Under the pieces are notes generated by a model. The model worked only from the letters and a program-made list of their open reading frames with translations, was not told the origin of the DNA and searched no databases. The position numbers and the translations under genes were made by a program. Below are positions 44,292 to 52,165 of a stretch of DNA of 64,000 nucleotides, in pieces (position 1 is the stretch's first letter; each line of letters begins with the position of its first letter). Location of the stretch: NCBI RefSeq assembly GCF_011290365.1, contig NZ_CP049786.1, positions 310,001 to 374,000 on the forward strand, given 5' to 3'. The DNA is from Leclercia sp. 29361 (GTDB lineage: Bacteria; Pseudomonadota; Gammaproteobacteria; Enterobacterales; Enterobacteriaceae).

Positions 44292-44522
44292 TTACTGTCT
44301 GATGGCGTCAGGTGCGGCCTCCAGTGTGAACCAGTTAATGCCCTGTTCTGCGTCGTGATGGCTGGCTGCATGGCATAATGCCGCTCTGGCCTCTTCTGCC
44401 GTCACAGAGTCATCCACATTGCGTACATCGTCTTCGTATCAGAGTGAACACAATACGAAGTCGTCATTTTGATGTTGTTTCAGCAGTTCAATGACCTCGC
44501 TGATTTTACAGGCGTGTGGCAT
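44292..44522 (-). pseudogene. DUF957-type small gene with an internal stop
   Basis: Minus-strand frame starting ATG at 44522, with GGAGGAG nine bases upstream, directly after the cbeA stop. It reads MPHACKISEVIELLKQHQND then DFVLCSL, then TGA at 44441-44439, then stays open for 48 codons (YEDDVRNVDDSVTAEEARAA... to AAPDAIRQ) ending TAA at 44292. The pattern fits the small DUF957 proteins that sit between cbeA and cbtA in related islands. A single TGG-to-TGA change (Trp to stop) would explain the break; a sequencing error or read-through is possible. Confidence 0.7.
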
Positions 44523-44524
44523 GG

Positions 44525-44896
44525 CTATTCTCCTCCGGGTTGTGCCACAGGTGGCGTCGCATAAATCGCAAGATAAACGTATCCGCAGGAGCCGAGGGTG
44601 TCTGCCTCGCAGGTCAGTCCTTTTGCGTAGAGCGTGACGCCGTGCTGATGTCGGGGAGTGAGTTCACCGCTGGTGAGCATTAACTCAAGTTGTTTCAACA
44701 GCAGTGGAAATGCCTGGTCCAGATGGCGCAGGTCTGATTCGCTGAAGGTACCGGTGATGCTGGCGCGATCAGCCAGGTAATGCAGCCGGTTGCCCTCCTG
44801 TACCAGTCGTGCGCCAAAACACGGGATAGCTGCAGGCTTAAGTCCCCACCAGGGGGCGGCAATATCGTGATTTGCTACATTTGTTGAGCTTTGCAT
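44525..44896 (-). CDS. cbeA: CbeA-family antitoxin (cytoskeleton bundling)
   Basis: A 123-residue antitoxin of the CbeA/YafW/YfjZ family. In E. coli it counteracts CbtA by promoting bundling of FtsZ and MreB filaments rather than by binding the toxin (type IV system). Family blocks PWWGLKPAAIPCFGARLVQE, GNRLHYLADRASI, HLDQAFPLLLKQLELMLTSG and HGVTLYAKGLTCEADTLGSC are intact. AGGA lies nine bases before the start. It belongs to the yeeS-yeeT-cbeA-cbtA transcript. Confidence 0.93.
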   Translation of the reverse strand: MQSSTNVANHDIAAPWWGLKPAAIPCFGARLVQEGNRLHYLADRASITGTFSESDLRHLDQAFPLLLKQLELMLTSGELTPRHQHGVTLYAKGLTCEADTLGSCGYVYLAIYATPPVAQPGGE

Positions 44897-44918
44897 TTAA
44901 GTAATCCTTAACTAGGTG

Positions 44919-45140
44919 TTAATTCAGGGTAACGCTGCGCAGGACAACATACGGGCCGTTGCGGTCCTGGCGGCGTTCAGCGAATACGGCGAGCACACCG
45001 CAGATATCCTGCACCTCCCGTCCGGCATAGTGGCAGATGCTACCGGACCACAGGTATTTCCCTGTACAGAAGCGGAACAGCCGCGACTGCGGATGCTGGC
45101 GGTATATCGCCATCACCTGGCGTTTGCTGATAATCTTCAT
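44919..45140 (-). CDS. yeeT: YeeT family protein (DUF987)
   Basis: A 73-residue protein beginning MKIISKRQVMAIYRQHP, with the family core SRLFRFCTGKYLWSGS and GREVQDICGVLAVFAERR. It is always found between yeeS-like radC genes and cbeA in CP4-type islands. It is 14 bases downstream of the yeeS-like gene. Its function is unknown. Confidence 0.9.
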   Translation of the reverse strand: MKIISKRQVMAIYRQHPQSRLFRFCTGKYLWSGSICHYAGREVQDICGVLAVFAERRQDRNGPYVVLRSVTLN

Positions 45141-45154
45141 CGTTGTTTTTCTCC

Positions 45155-45634
45155 TTACAGCCAGCCGCGTTCGGCAAAAGACACTATATCCATCCCGCCA
45201 ACCACCAGGTGGTCCAGCAGGCGAATATCGACCAGCTCCAGGGCCTGTTTCAGGCGTCCGGTAATCAGCCGGTCGGCCTGACTGGGTTCAGCCTCTCCGG
45301 AAGGATGATTGTGCGCGAGTAGCGCGGCGGCAGCGTTGTGGTGAAGTCCGGCCTTCACGACCTCCCGTGGATGGACGGTAATGCTGTTGATGGTGCCGAG
45401 AAAAAGCGTATCGCAGGCGATGAGGCGGTGCTGGTTGTCCAGCCACAGCACCATCAGCGACTCCCTCTCCTGCGTGGCCAGATGCAGGCGCAGCCAGTCG
45501 CGCACGGCATTGCCGGACGTAAATGACGCACCGGGTTCACGGAGCTGCCCTTCCAGCAGGGTTAAGGCTTCCCTGACCGTCAGCTGGTCGGCAGAGGGTA
45601 ATTCACGGGCAAACAGCGGTAACTGTTGTTCCAT
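45155..45634 (-). CDS. yeeS: YeeS/RadC-like JAB1-MPN domain protein
   Basis: A 159-residue protein with a JAMM metalloprotease-like motif, [17 protein letters not shown] (H-x-H-P-S-G-x5-D type), preceded by the strand [19 protein letters not shown]. It corresponds to the island-borne RadC homologues YeeS, YkfG and YfjY. The N-terminal helix-hairpin part of full RadC is reduced. The start at 45634 ([12 protein letters not shown]) is chosen over an upstream frame that overlaps the antirestriction gene. Despite the name, no DNA-repair role is established. Confidence 0.92.
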   Translation of the reverse strand: MEQQLPLFARELPSADQLTVREALTLLEGQLREPGASFTSGNAVRDWLRLHLATQERESLMVLWLDNQHRLIACDTLFLGTINSITVHPREVVKAGLHHNAAAALLAHNHPSGEAEPSQADRLITGRLKQALELVDIRLLDHLVVGGMDIVSFAERGWL

Positions 45635-45645
45635 GGCGGCTGACC

Positions 45646-46119
45646 TCAGTCGATGATGTGCATGATCGCACTGCATTCCGCATGGCTGAGCGCGTAGTCC
45701 CGCAGGCGGTAATAGTGCTCCGTCATGGCGTCGCATTCGGTGCGCATGGCGTGGTGGCTGTAAGTCATCAGGCAGACCGCGATCCCGGCAGCCCCGGCGC
45801 TGAGCTCACCGCCGTTACCGTTCAGGGTGTTGAACAGCGACCAGAGTTTATCGCTCTCCGCTTCCGGGGCCATAAACGCGCCGCCGTTGCTGAGCGTGTA
45901 AAACTGCCAGATACCGCCGTGGTAGTCTGTGCAGAAGCGGTCCATCCACGCGAAGACTGTCGGTTCGAGGATTATCCACTGCGGGATGCTGCCGAAGTGC
46001 TGCGGCCAGAAGCTGATGCGCTGCTCGTCCTGTACGAGTGTGGCGGTCAGCGCTGGCGAAGAACTGGCAGGTTGTGGCGGTAACGGGAGGATATCGTTAA
46101 GGTTAATAATATCGGTCAT
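45646..46119 (-). CDS. ArdB/KlcA family antirestriction protein
   Basis: A 157-residue protein of the YfjX/YafX/KlcA family. The core is [20 protein letters not shown], then [32 protein letters not shown] and [14 protein letters not shown]. ArdB-type proteins protect incoming DNA from type I restriction in vivo without mimicking DNA. It lies 11 bases before the yeeS-like start. In an island it probably aids establishment after transfer. Confidence 0.93.
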   Translation of the reverse strand: MTDIINLNDILPLPPQPASSSPALTATLVQDEQRISFWPQHFGSIPQWIILEPTVFAWMDRFCTDYHGGIWQFYTLSNGGAFMAPEAESDKLWSLFNTLNGNGGELSAGAAGIAVCLMTYSHHAMRTECDAMTEHYYRLRDYALSHAECSAIMHIID

Positions 46120-46135
46120 GCTGGTTTTTCCTTGT

Positions 46136-46390
46136 TTATTTATCGGGTTGGGGATGTTGGTTCAGCCGGAGTGACGGGCAGGACTGCGCATAGCCGTCCT
46201 CATCACAGCGTGACGGCCAGTGGCCCTCCGGGAGGCTTAAGCTGCACAGGCTGAGTTCGCCGGGACGATAAAGAAGGTGTGAGCACCAGGCGCACAGGTC
46301 GTCATCGGAGATGGAGCGGCTGCAGGGATTGTTCTCCAGGGCGGTCGGATAAAGGGTTGCCTGGTGGGCGTTATCAGGTAGCGGTGGCAT
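46136..46390 (-). CDS. Small cysteine-containing protein, translationally coupled to DUF932 gene
   Basis: An 84-residue frame whose ATG shares a base with the stop codon of the DUF932 gene (TGATG). It holds a CAWC motif (residues 33-36) and further cysteines (NPCSR, SLCSLSL, SRCDED, SCPSL), possibly a small metal-binding domain. The position between the DUF932 and antirestriction genes and the tight junction favour a real gene. I do not recognise the family. Confidence 0.55.
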   Translation of the reverse strand: MPPLPDNAHQATLYPTALENNPCSRSISDDDLCAWCSHLLYRPGELSLCSLSLPEGHWPSRCDEDGYAQSCPSLRLNQHPQPDK

Positions 46391-47208
46391 CAGCTCAGCG
46401 CCTGCTGAAGTTCTTCCGCCATCACCCAGAGGGCGCGATTGAGCTTAACGTCGCCGTCTATGCCTTTAACCGCCCGGGTATGGCTGCGTTTGCCTTTGGC
46501 GGTACGTCCTGGCAGACCCCCTTTCAGCAGGTTCTCCTGGCAACGATTGAACACTGACCACAGGTCGTCCTGACGGTCTTCATAGCGTCGGGGCGTCAGT
46601 ATCTGGGATGCCGCCACTGGCTGGTGCTCTTCCCCGAAGCGATACGTCAGCGCGGCTCTGGCAAAAGCCTGCTGTGCCGGTGGGGGAAGTAGCAGTGACT
46701 GCATGGCGTCCCGCTTTTCTTCCACCCGGTCAAATATCCCCAGCACCTCATAAGCCCCTTCAATGACCTTCTCAACCACGTTGCCTTTATGTGGCACGCG
46801 CACCTCACCAAAGGTTTCGCCACAGACAAGTCCGTTCTGGCAGACAAAGCGAAACAACCCCGGCAACATCTGGTATGAGCTGGAGCCGTCATGGCTGTTG
46901 AGGAGGATGATTTCGGGGACCTGTTTACCGGTAATCTGGCCTTCACGACGCAGGCGCAGCATGTGCTTCGTGTGGTCACGTTTATTCAGGTCGCGCACGC
47001 GGGTCTGGCAGGCAAAAAACGGACGAAAGCCTTCGCGCTGCAGGTTATCGAGGAGGGTAATGGTCGGGATGTACGTGTATCTGTCTGAACGAGATTCATG
47101 TTTCTCTTCACTGAATACGCTGGGCACATAGTGCACCAGTTCATCGCGGGTTAACGGGCGGTCGCGGCGGATCTGGTTTGTCCGCCCGAAGCGGCTGGCA
47201 AGTCTCAT
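46390..47208 (-). CDS. DUF932 family protein (YfjQ/YafZ)
   Basis: A 272-residue protein of the DUF932 family found in CP4-type islands as YfjQ, YafZ and YeeP neighbours. Family features are RLASRFGRTNQIRRDRPLT at the N-terminus, FFACQTRVRDLNKRDHTKHM, LLNSHDGSSSYQMLPGLFRF and QNGLVCGETFGEVRVPHKG. Members resemble phage and plasmid proteins of unknown function. The gene follows a strong terminator, so it probably has its own promoter in 47209-47243. Confidence 0.92.
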   Translation of the reverse strand: MRLASRFGRTNQIRRDRPLTRDELVHYVPSVFSEEKHESRSDRYTYIPTITLLDNLQREGFRPFFACQTRVRDLNKRDHTKHMLRLRREGQITGKQVPEIILLNSHDGSSSYQMLPGLFRFVCQNGLVCGETFGEVRVPHKGNVVEKVIEGAYEVLGIFDRVEEKRDAMQSLLLPPPAQQAFARAALTYRFGEEHQPVAASQILTPRRYEDRQDDLWSVFNRCQENLLKGGLPGRTAKGKRSHTRAVKGIDGDVKLNRALWVMAEELQQALS

Positions 47209-47243
47209 GGTGAGTACCTCTGTAGTAAATGAAACGGTATAAA

Positions 47244-47276
47244 CAAAAAAGCCATGTGCCCCGAAGGGAACATGGC
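47244..47276 (-). terminator. Rho-independent terminator
   Basis: Minus strand GCCATGTTCCC-TTC-GGGGCACATGGC followed by TTTTTT: a long stem with one mismatch and a U tract. It ends the transcript of the YkfF-like gene just upstream of the DUF932 gene. Confidence 0.8.
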
Positions 47277-47319
47277 CTGTTAGTCGTGTGACGGGTAATT
47301 GGCTGAGGGGCGTGCTGAG

Positions 47320-47544
47320 TCAGACCTGGTGGGGGATACCGTGGCTGAGCAGATAGCGGTTAAGCCATCCCCCGGCACTGGCTTCAAAATTCCACGCACG
47401 CCAGATCAAGTGCCTCTCGCTGTCGCGAATGACCAGCCGAAAGTGCGTGCCCTGGTCATCTTCAATAGCGACGTTCTGGTGCGACATCACGACGACCTCA
47501 GCCTGCCTGCGGGTAAATGTGTCTGCGGGCAGTAACGTGTGCAT
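47320..47544 (-). CDS. ykfF: YkfF family protein (DUF905)
   Basis: A 74-residue protein matching YkfF of CP4-6: [20 protein letters not shown], then [19 protein letters not shown] and [23 protein letters not shown] stands six bases before the ATG at 47544; an ATG two codons earlier directly abuts that site and is unlikely. It is a small basic/acidic cytoplasmic protein of unknown function, typical of these islands. Confidence 0.88.
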   Translation of the reverse strand: MHTLLPADTFTRRQAEVVVMSHQNVAIEDDQGTHFRLVIRDSERHLIWRAWNFEASAGGWLNRYLLSHGIPHQV

Positions 47545-47567
47545 CGTCATCTCCTTATTAGCGTCAT

Positions 47568-47600
47568 AAAACAAAATGCCCCGCTCAGTGAGCAGGGCAT
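47568..47600 (-). terminator. Terminator hairpin after the 73-residue gene
   Basis: Minus strand ATGCCCTGCTCACTGAGCGG then GGCATTTTGTTTT: stem GCCC-GCTC with GAGC-GGGC arms and a T-rich tail, starting at the stop codon of the gene at 47600. Confidence 0.55.
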
Positions 47601-47821
47601 CAGTGTGTTAAGTGTGTGGTAATAATCTGCAGTATCTGCTCCATCAGCGCTGCGATTAAGGCACCAGTCAGCAGGGCTGCCGTCTGTCTGGCAATATAAA
47701 TGCTGTCTTCGCCGTAATCTTCTTCGCGAAAGTGGTCTTCCACAAACTGCTGTGCCCTGTTGCTGGCGCACCACGTCAGCACCTGACATAAGGTGTTGAA
47801 CACGATTTTCAGTAATGTCAT
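47600..47821 (-). CDS. Small island protein of unknown function
   Basis: A 73-residue frame from ATG 47821 ([18 protein letters not shown]) with two hydrophobic stretches ([14 protein letters not shown] and [18 protein letters not shown]) around an acidic middle ([14 protein letters not shown]). It may be a small membrane-associated protein. An in-frame codon at 47863 would add 14 residues. It sits between the DUF4234-like and YkfF genes. I do not recognise a family. Confidence 0.5.
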   Translation of the reverse strand: MTLLKIVFNTLCQVLTWCASNRAQQFVEDHFREEDYGEDSIYIARQTAALLTGALIAALMEQILQIITTHLTH

Positions 47822-47902
47822 TCGGTCATATCTCAGTGGGCGATCCGGATGAATCAGGGGCACATGGGAATGCCCCTGCCGGATAATAAGAGGAGAGCTG
47901 CG

Positions 47903-48415
47903 TTACTGCGGTGACGGAGACTCCGGCGGCACGGGGCCCTGACCATGAATAATCCGGTGTTTCGCCAGCGCCTGTGGCATGTCGTTGATGCAGTAGGTGA
48001 TGTAGAAGACGTTGAACAGCACGGTGTAGAACGCATTCATTCTGAGGTCGAAACGGAAGGTGTTCAGCGCATAGTGTCGCAGTGCAGCCCTGGCCTTAAA
48101 GGCCCAGACGATGTACATCACGCCGCAGGCAAGCGACAGAATGCCGCTTAAGGCCAGAAGTGTATCGCTGCCCGTGTCGTAGCCGGCGAGGTCCGGTGAG
48201 GCCATCACGCCGAATTGTCGTCCGAGCCCAAAACAGACGGAGAGCCAGATGATAAACAGGTTGCCGCAAACCGGATACCCGGTGGTGTCGCTCATAATAT
48301 CCTGCTTTTTATACAGCCAGAGCAGCGGCCAGATACCGCAGGTGGCGACGGTGAGCAGCACGAAGTTCAGGGTCGGCGTCGCCAGTCGCTGGCTGAGTGT
48401 CGAAATGTCGGTCAT
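47903..48415 (-). CDS. Multi-pass inner-membrane protein, DUF4234-like
   Basis: A 170-residue protein with about four hydrophobic segments: LNFVLLTVATCGIWPLLWLY (with the TCGIWPLLWLYK pattern of DUF4234), NLFIIWLSVCFGLG, LLALSGILSLACGVMYIVW and a last segment near FYTVLFNVFYITYCI. The C-terminus is hydrophilic and proline-rich. It lies in the island membrane-protein group with the YfjT-like gene. Function unknown. Confidence 0.7.
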   Translation of the reverse strand: MTDISTLSQRLATPTLNFVLLTVATCGIWPLLWLYKKQDIMSDTTGYPVCGNLFIIWLSVCFGLGRQFGVMASPDLAGYDTGSDTLLALSGILSLACGVMYIVWAFKARAALRHYALNTFRFDLRMNAFYTVLFNVFYITYCINDMPQALAKHRIIHGQGPVPPESPSPQ

Positions 48416-48463
48416 ATCGTATTGTCCTTGATTGATTTTGCTGTAAACAGGGGATGCGCCGGG

Positions 48464-48934
48464 TTACCCGGCGGTCAGTGTCGTGCATTCGGGCATATCA
48501 GCCAGAACCTTGTGGACGTTTCCGGCCGAAGGGGTAAAGTGCCCCACCTGTTTGTCGTTGACGTAAACGTCAAATGACGTTGCCTTTCTGATGGCATCAA
48601 TGAACGACAGCCAGGCATTGTCGCCGTTACGCCAGCCGAGGGATGACGGCAACGGGAACGTCTGGTCGTCCGTCACCATGGTGATGGTGGTTTTCTCATC
48701 CTGTGAATCGGCACCGCTGCCGTCAGGCAGGGTGAGCATGACGTGATGTTGCAGGATATTCTGGTCGTCAGGGTTGCCGGTGCAGTTCAGATTCAGCATC
48801 ACCTTTTCGGGGCTGGTGATGATGTACTCGGTGACGCCCATACCGAAGCCACTGCTCCACATATTGGGGACCGCCTGTGCCGTGATGGCAAAGGTCAGTA
48901 ATCCTGCTGACAGGATGGCGTGCATGAATCGCAT
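48464..48934 (-). CDS. YfjT-like exported protein
   Basis: A 156-residue protein with a signal peptide (residues 1-21, ILSAGLLTFAITAQA) and a mature part NMWSSGFGMGVTEYIITSPE, LNLNCTGNPDDQNILQHHVM, SFDVYVNDKQVGHF. It resembles YfjT of CP4-57, a small periplasmic protein of unknown function. AAGGA lies eight bases before the ATG. In E. coli it likewise follows the island lipoprotein gene and regulator. Confidence 0.8.
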   Translation of the reverse strand: MRFMHAILSAGLLTFAITAQAVPNMWSSGFGMGVTEYIITSPEKVMLNLNCTGNPDDQNILQHHVMLTLPDGSGADSQDEKTTITMVTDDQTFPLPSSLGWRNGDNAWLSFIDAIRKATSFDVYVNDKQVGHFTPSAGNVHKVLADMPECTTLTAG

Positions 48935-48980
48935 GGTGTTTTTCCTTCTGAGTCAAAAATGTTGTTGAGGGGCAGCCGTG

Positions 48981-49292
48981 TTACATGAGTTGTTTACCCA
49001 CGACGATAAGTCCGGCCAGCCAGCCGATACACTGTGGGCCCACAAGCCAGAACAGACGGGCCTTGAGTAATCCGGTCATTCCTTCGCGGGTGTATACCGC
49101 ATCCGGCATCAGCCATTGTCGAAGAGCAGCACCGACCGTCATACCGGCTCCGGGCCCAAGCGTCATCCAGAACAGATATCCCATTCCCTGACCAAAACTG
49201 CGTATCTCGCCGGTACTCCCGAACACGTTAAACAGCACGACCACAAGCGCGATGGCGAAGGCAATCGCGAAATATTTAATGACAAGCGCCAT
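48981..49292 (-). CDS. Small integral membrane protein
   Basis: A 103-residue protein with three hydrophobic segments: IKYFAIAFAIALVVVLFNVF, a central MGYLFWMTLGPGAGMTVGAA and the C-terminal LFWLVGPQCIGWLAGLIVV. It lies between the lipoprotein and YfjT-like genes on the same strand with short spacers, so it is co-transcribed. Family not recognised beyond its occurrence in such islands. Confidence 0.7.
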   Translation of the reverse strand: MALVIKYFAIAFAIALVVVLFNVFGSTGEIRSFGQGMGYLFWMTLGPGAGMTVGAALRQWLMPDAVYTREGMTGLLKARLFWLVGPQCIGWLAGLIVVGKQLM

Positions 49293-49304
49293 GTTCAGAT
49301 TTCC

Positions 49305-49571
49305 TTATTTTCTGCACTGCTGAGCAGCGCTCAGCATGTTGTCCATGAAGCGCGGGGGGACATAACCGTATTGCTGGTTCATTTTCTCCAGCTCCCCGTG
49401 CGTATATTTCGTTTTGAGGTCATCCCAGATACATCCGCAGACGGCGGTAGTACCGCCGCCTGATTTGCATCCCTGGATAAACTCGCGTTCATTTTTGTCG
49501 CCACAGCCGCTCAGGGTTACGGCAGACAACAGCAGGGTGAAGAGCAGCAGAGGGCCTGCGACAGGTTTCAC
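49305..49571 (-). CDS. YfjS/YafY-type island lipoprotein
   Basis: An 88-residue lipoprotein with a signal peptide and lipobox VTLSGC (acylated Cys at residue 23). After the Cys come GDKNEREF and a cysteine pattern GCKSGGG..AVCGCIW, ending in AAQQCRK. It resembles the small inner-membrane lipoproteins YfjS and YafY of CP4-57 and CP4-6; multicopy yafY is reported to activate the Cpx-regulated degP gene. Its start overlaps the regulator stop by four bases. Confidence 0.82.
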   Translation of the reverse strand: MKPVAGPLLLFTLLLSAVTLSGCGDKNEREFIQGCKSGGGTTAVCGCIWDDLKTKYTHGELEKMNQQYGYVPPRFMDNMLSAAQQCRK

Positions 49572-50296
49572 GATTTGACTCCTTTGGGTCTGGATGGATG
49601 TTCAGGGTGTTGTTCCCTGAAGGTGTGAATGACATCACTGATAAAGCGAAAGTGGGGCAGTGCGCTGATAAATCCCTCTTCAGTAATGAGCGAACTGATT
49701 TCGCTCCGGCGACGGAAGGTTTGCTCTGAGAGTGAGGCCGAGATAATGTCTTCCAGCCGGAACACCCGAAGGCTCCCCCGGCAACAGACGACCAGATACC
49801 AGTGCTGATGCCGGTAAATCAGGCGGTAAGGCTCCTGCTCATCGTGACGGACACCGCCGACCAGCAGACTGACCACCCGGTGATGACAAATGGCTTCGGC
49901 CAGACGATGAAAACTGTCAGCCTGTGTCCATGCTGACGGTAAGTCGTGCCAGATAAAGCAGGGTGAGGTGCCCGTTTCATTCATCAGCAGGTGCATCAGT
50001 TGCCGGTTCTGCGACGGGATAATGCGTGCGATACCGGTACTGCGGGCAAAGGAAACGGCCCCCGGAGAGTGATCACGCGTGGCGCTCTCACTGAGCCGAT
50101 ACGTGCCGTTCTCCCCGATAATGTCGAGGTGGACCAGCCGTTGATGTAAGTCACGACGCAGGGTGCGTATCGATACACCAAACTCACCAGACAGTGTCTG
50201 AAGGGTCAGCGTTTCTCCGGCCATTAACCGGCTGATAATGACCGACAATCTGACGGCCAGCCGGTCGTAGCGGGCCTCTTCATCGGGTCGTTGCAT
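49568..50296 (-). CDS. WYL-domain HTH transcriptional regulator (YfjR/DeoR-like)
   Basis: A 242-residue regulator with an N-terminal helix-turn-helix (LTLQTLSGEFGVSIRTLRRDLHQRL, residues about 29-53), then a WYL-type ligand-binding domain (VVSLLVGGVRHDEQEPYRLIYRHQHWYLVVCC) and a C-terminal WCX-like region. It matches YfjR-like regulators of CP4 islands. It heads the operon with the lipoprotein and membrane-protein genes; GGAG lies five bases before the ATG. It probably controls this operon; WYL regulators often respond to nucleic acids or nucleotides in defence islands. Confidence 0.88.
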   Translation of the reverse strand: MQRPDEEARYDRLAVRLSVIISRLMAGETLTLQTLSGEFGVSIRTLRRDLHQRLVHLDIIGENGTYRLSESATRDHSPGAVSFARSTGIARIIPSQNRQLMHLLMNETGTSPCFIWHDLPSAWTQADSFHRLAEAICHHRVVSLLVGGVRHDEQEPYRLIYRHQHWYLVVCCRGSLRVFRLEDIISASLSEQTFRRRSEISSLITEEGFISALPHFRFISDVIHTFREQHPEHPSRPKGVKS

Positions 50297-50547
50297 GGAC
50301 GCTCCGTGTGCGATAAATAGGTTGATATTTCATGCGGTTATTATGCGGGAGGGGAGGGACACGTTATGTCCGTCCCCCGTAATGGCGGAAAAGAAAAAGT
50401 GAAAATTTACCTTTCAGTAAACAGAAGAATTAACAAAGGGTTAGTGCCAGGTAGCTGAAATGACGACAGCATGCTGACACGCCCTGTCATCAGTCGTGTT
50501 CTCGCGAGTACGGTCAGCGGCCCAGGCTTTGTGCAGGATGGGTAACG

Positions 50548-50844
50548 TTACGGTGCACTGAAGATATGCTCACACTGCGTGCAGCCGTATTCATCAAAGA
50601 CGGTACCGTCCAGTTGTTCTCCGGCCAGAGAGCCTGCCACCGCACCAGCACAGGCGCCGGACAGAAAACCAATGAGGCCTCCGGCTATCGTACCGACAAC
50701 CGGAATGACTGAACCTATCAGCGCACCGGTGGAGGCTCCTTCAAGCCCGGCAAGACCTCCGGCTGTTGCGCCAATGACCCCACCAGTCTTTTTACCCACA
50801 TGGCGCAGTCGTATGTTTTGCGAACCGCAATTCGGACAATGCAT
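50548..50844 (-). CDS. Zinc-ribbon glycine-zipper protein
   Basis: A 98-residue protein. It starts MHCPNCGSQNIRLRHVG, a zinc-ribbon knuckle, and ends with YGCTQCEHIF, the second knuckle. Between them is a Gly/Ala-rich hydrophobic stretch (GGVIGATAGGLAGLEGASTG and the later GGLIGFLSGACAGAVAGSL) that looks like a glycine-zipper membrane segment. AAGGGA stands six bases before the ATG at 50844. A GTG at 51054 behind GGAGG is in frame and would add 70 residues of low-complexity, Pro/Cys-rich sequence, which I think is not translated. Function unknown. Confidence 0.7.
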   Translation of the reverse strand: MHCPNCGSQNIRLRHVGKKTGGVIGATAGGLAGLEGASTGALIGSVIPVVGTIAGGLIGFLSGACAGAVAGSLAGEQLDGTVFDEYGCTQCEHIFSAP

Positions 50845-51196
50845 TTCTTTTCCCTTGTTACTGGCAATAAAGCCGCCTGAATAAACAGGCGGGCCGTGTA
50901 TAAAAACGGCCCTGATACCGGAACAGGGAATGTGGCGATGGCAGCGCCGGAACGGGGGAAGCATGCACGCGGGTATTTTGCAGGGCAGTTCACTGGGGAG
51001 ACGGAACAAGGGGAGCGGCAGGGCATCAGAACCCCGTTTTTTCTTATCAGACACATTAACCTCCATGAGTAAAATAAAAAAACGGCAACATTTCTGCTGC
51101 CGTTCTCACATTGGTAATATAGGTCTAAAATTTTTTTGAATGTCCCTTCTGGTCTGTATTGCTGTCTCCATTCACTTTATTTTCAGCGCAGAACCC
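50845..51196. other. Intergenic region with a terminator
   Basis: About 350 bases between the zinc-ribbon gene and the gene ending at 51197. It holds the terminator at 51075-51104. A GGAGG preceding ATG and GTG codons near 51054 is the only start-like feature. No other gene or RNA was recognised. Confidence 0.5.
51075..51104 (-). terminator. Rho-independent terminator
   Basis: Minus strand AACGGCA-GCAGAAATG-TTGCCGTT followed by TTTTTTT: an eight-base stem with a clear U tract, about 93 bases after the stop codon at 51197. Confidence 0.85.
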
Positions 51197-52165
51197 CTAC
51201 TCACCACCACAGGTTTTCCGGTAATGGTCATTAATCAGCGTTTCCAGCATATCGCTGATACGAACCCCGCTGCGTTCAGCCATAAAGTCCAGTCGTGTTT
51301 TGGTTTCATTCTTCAGATACGTATTGAGTGCTTTTTTATCGGTGCGGGACTGACGCAGTTTCTGCTGATTCCAGGCTTTATTAAGATTCAGCAGGAATAA
51401 ACGCTTTGTATCTGGTGCATCGTCCCATAAATCGATCGCCGCTCGCAGGGCTAAATTGCGCTCAGAATGACTCAGTGGCGTGAGCCAGGTCGTTAATCCG
51501 GGCGTGGATAGACTCATATAGAGTCCGCCGAGATTACCGGCTTTCTCCTGCTGAACTTTTTGCAGGTTGTTCCAGGCCCATAATACTGCGTCTTCTTCAT
51601 CTGGCAGCCATTTTAACGGTAGCGGTTTACTGTATATGATTTTCCACCGGTCTTTGAGTTTTTCCATCACCTGTTTCTTAAGGTGATTCACTGGGGGTGT
51701 GGAAATGTATATGTTGTCAAAGAAGGCGATGAGAATATGCATTCTCTCCTGATGACTTGCCGGGGATAAACTCAGGTTTATTCGCTGATACCAGTTTTTC
51801 CCGAATTCAGCATTTGCTGGCGGGCCAATGCCAAACTCATAATCCCCGGCCTTACAGAGATACGCCCATAGCCAGAACGTGGCCCGCTCATTCTGACGAA
51901 GCCAGTCAAAACAATCCAGTGGAAGCACATTTTCATCACGGGCTATTTCCATTTCAGACAGCAGTCCTGCCTGCTGGTTTTTATCCGGGATGGCCTGATT
52001 AATTAGCTGGTTTAACGCCTGTCGGCAGCTTTCTGCATCCTGCCTGGGAACATTGTTGGTGTTAATTTTGTTGCTGGCATTCAACCATCCGGCATAAAAC
52101 GCGCAAACTCTCAGGTCCCGACTCGTTATGAGTCCTCGCCTGCCATCATCATAATTTACAGCCAT
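51197..52165 (-). CDS. Uncharacterised island protein with C-terminal ribbon-helix-helix-like segment
   Basis: A 322-residue soluble protein of unrecognised family. The body is tryptophan-rich and helical (CFDWLRQNERATFWLWAYLC, EEDAVLWAWNNLQKVQQEKA, LRAAIDLWDDAPDTKRLFLL). The last 50 residues, NTYLKNETKTRLDFMAERSG then VRISDMLETLINDHY, read like a ribbon-helix-helix DNA-binding domain (strand, helix, turn, helix). ATG 52165 is chosen because GAGG lies nine bases upstream; the ATG five codons earlier overlaps that GAGG. It stands alone between a terminator and the 1.5-kb gene-free region, which it may regulate. That is inference. Confidence 0.65.
   Translation of the reverse strand: MAVNYDDGRRGLITSRDLRVCAFYAGWLNASNKINTNNVPRQDAESCRQALNQLINQAIPDKNQQAGLLSEMEIARDENVLPLDCFDWLRQNERATFWLWAYLCKAGDYEFGIGPPANAEFGKNWYQRINLSLSPASHQERMHILIAFFDNIYISTPPVNHLKKQVMEKLKDRWKIIYSKPLPLKWLPDEEDAVLWAWNNLQKVQQEKAGNLGGLYMSLSTPGLTTWLTPLSHSERNLALRAAIDLWDDAPDTKRLFLLNLNKAWNQQKLRQSRTDKKALNTYLKNETKTRLDFMAERSGVRISDMLETLINDHYRKTCGGE

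Noticed and set aside
50845..51054. 70-residue N-terminal extension of the zinc-ribbon glycine-zipper protein from GTG 51054
   Set aside because: Although GGAGG precedes it, the added sequence is Pro/Cys-rich and low in plausibility, and the ATG at 50844 has its own good ribosome site and begins with the zinc knuckle.
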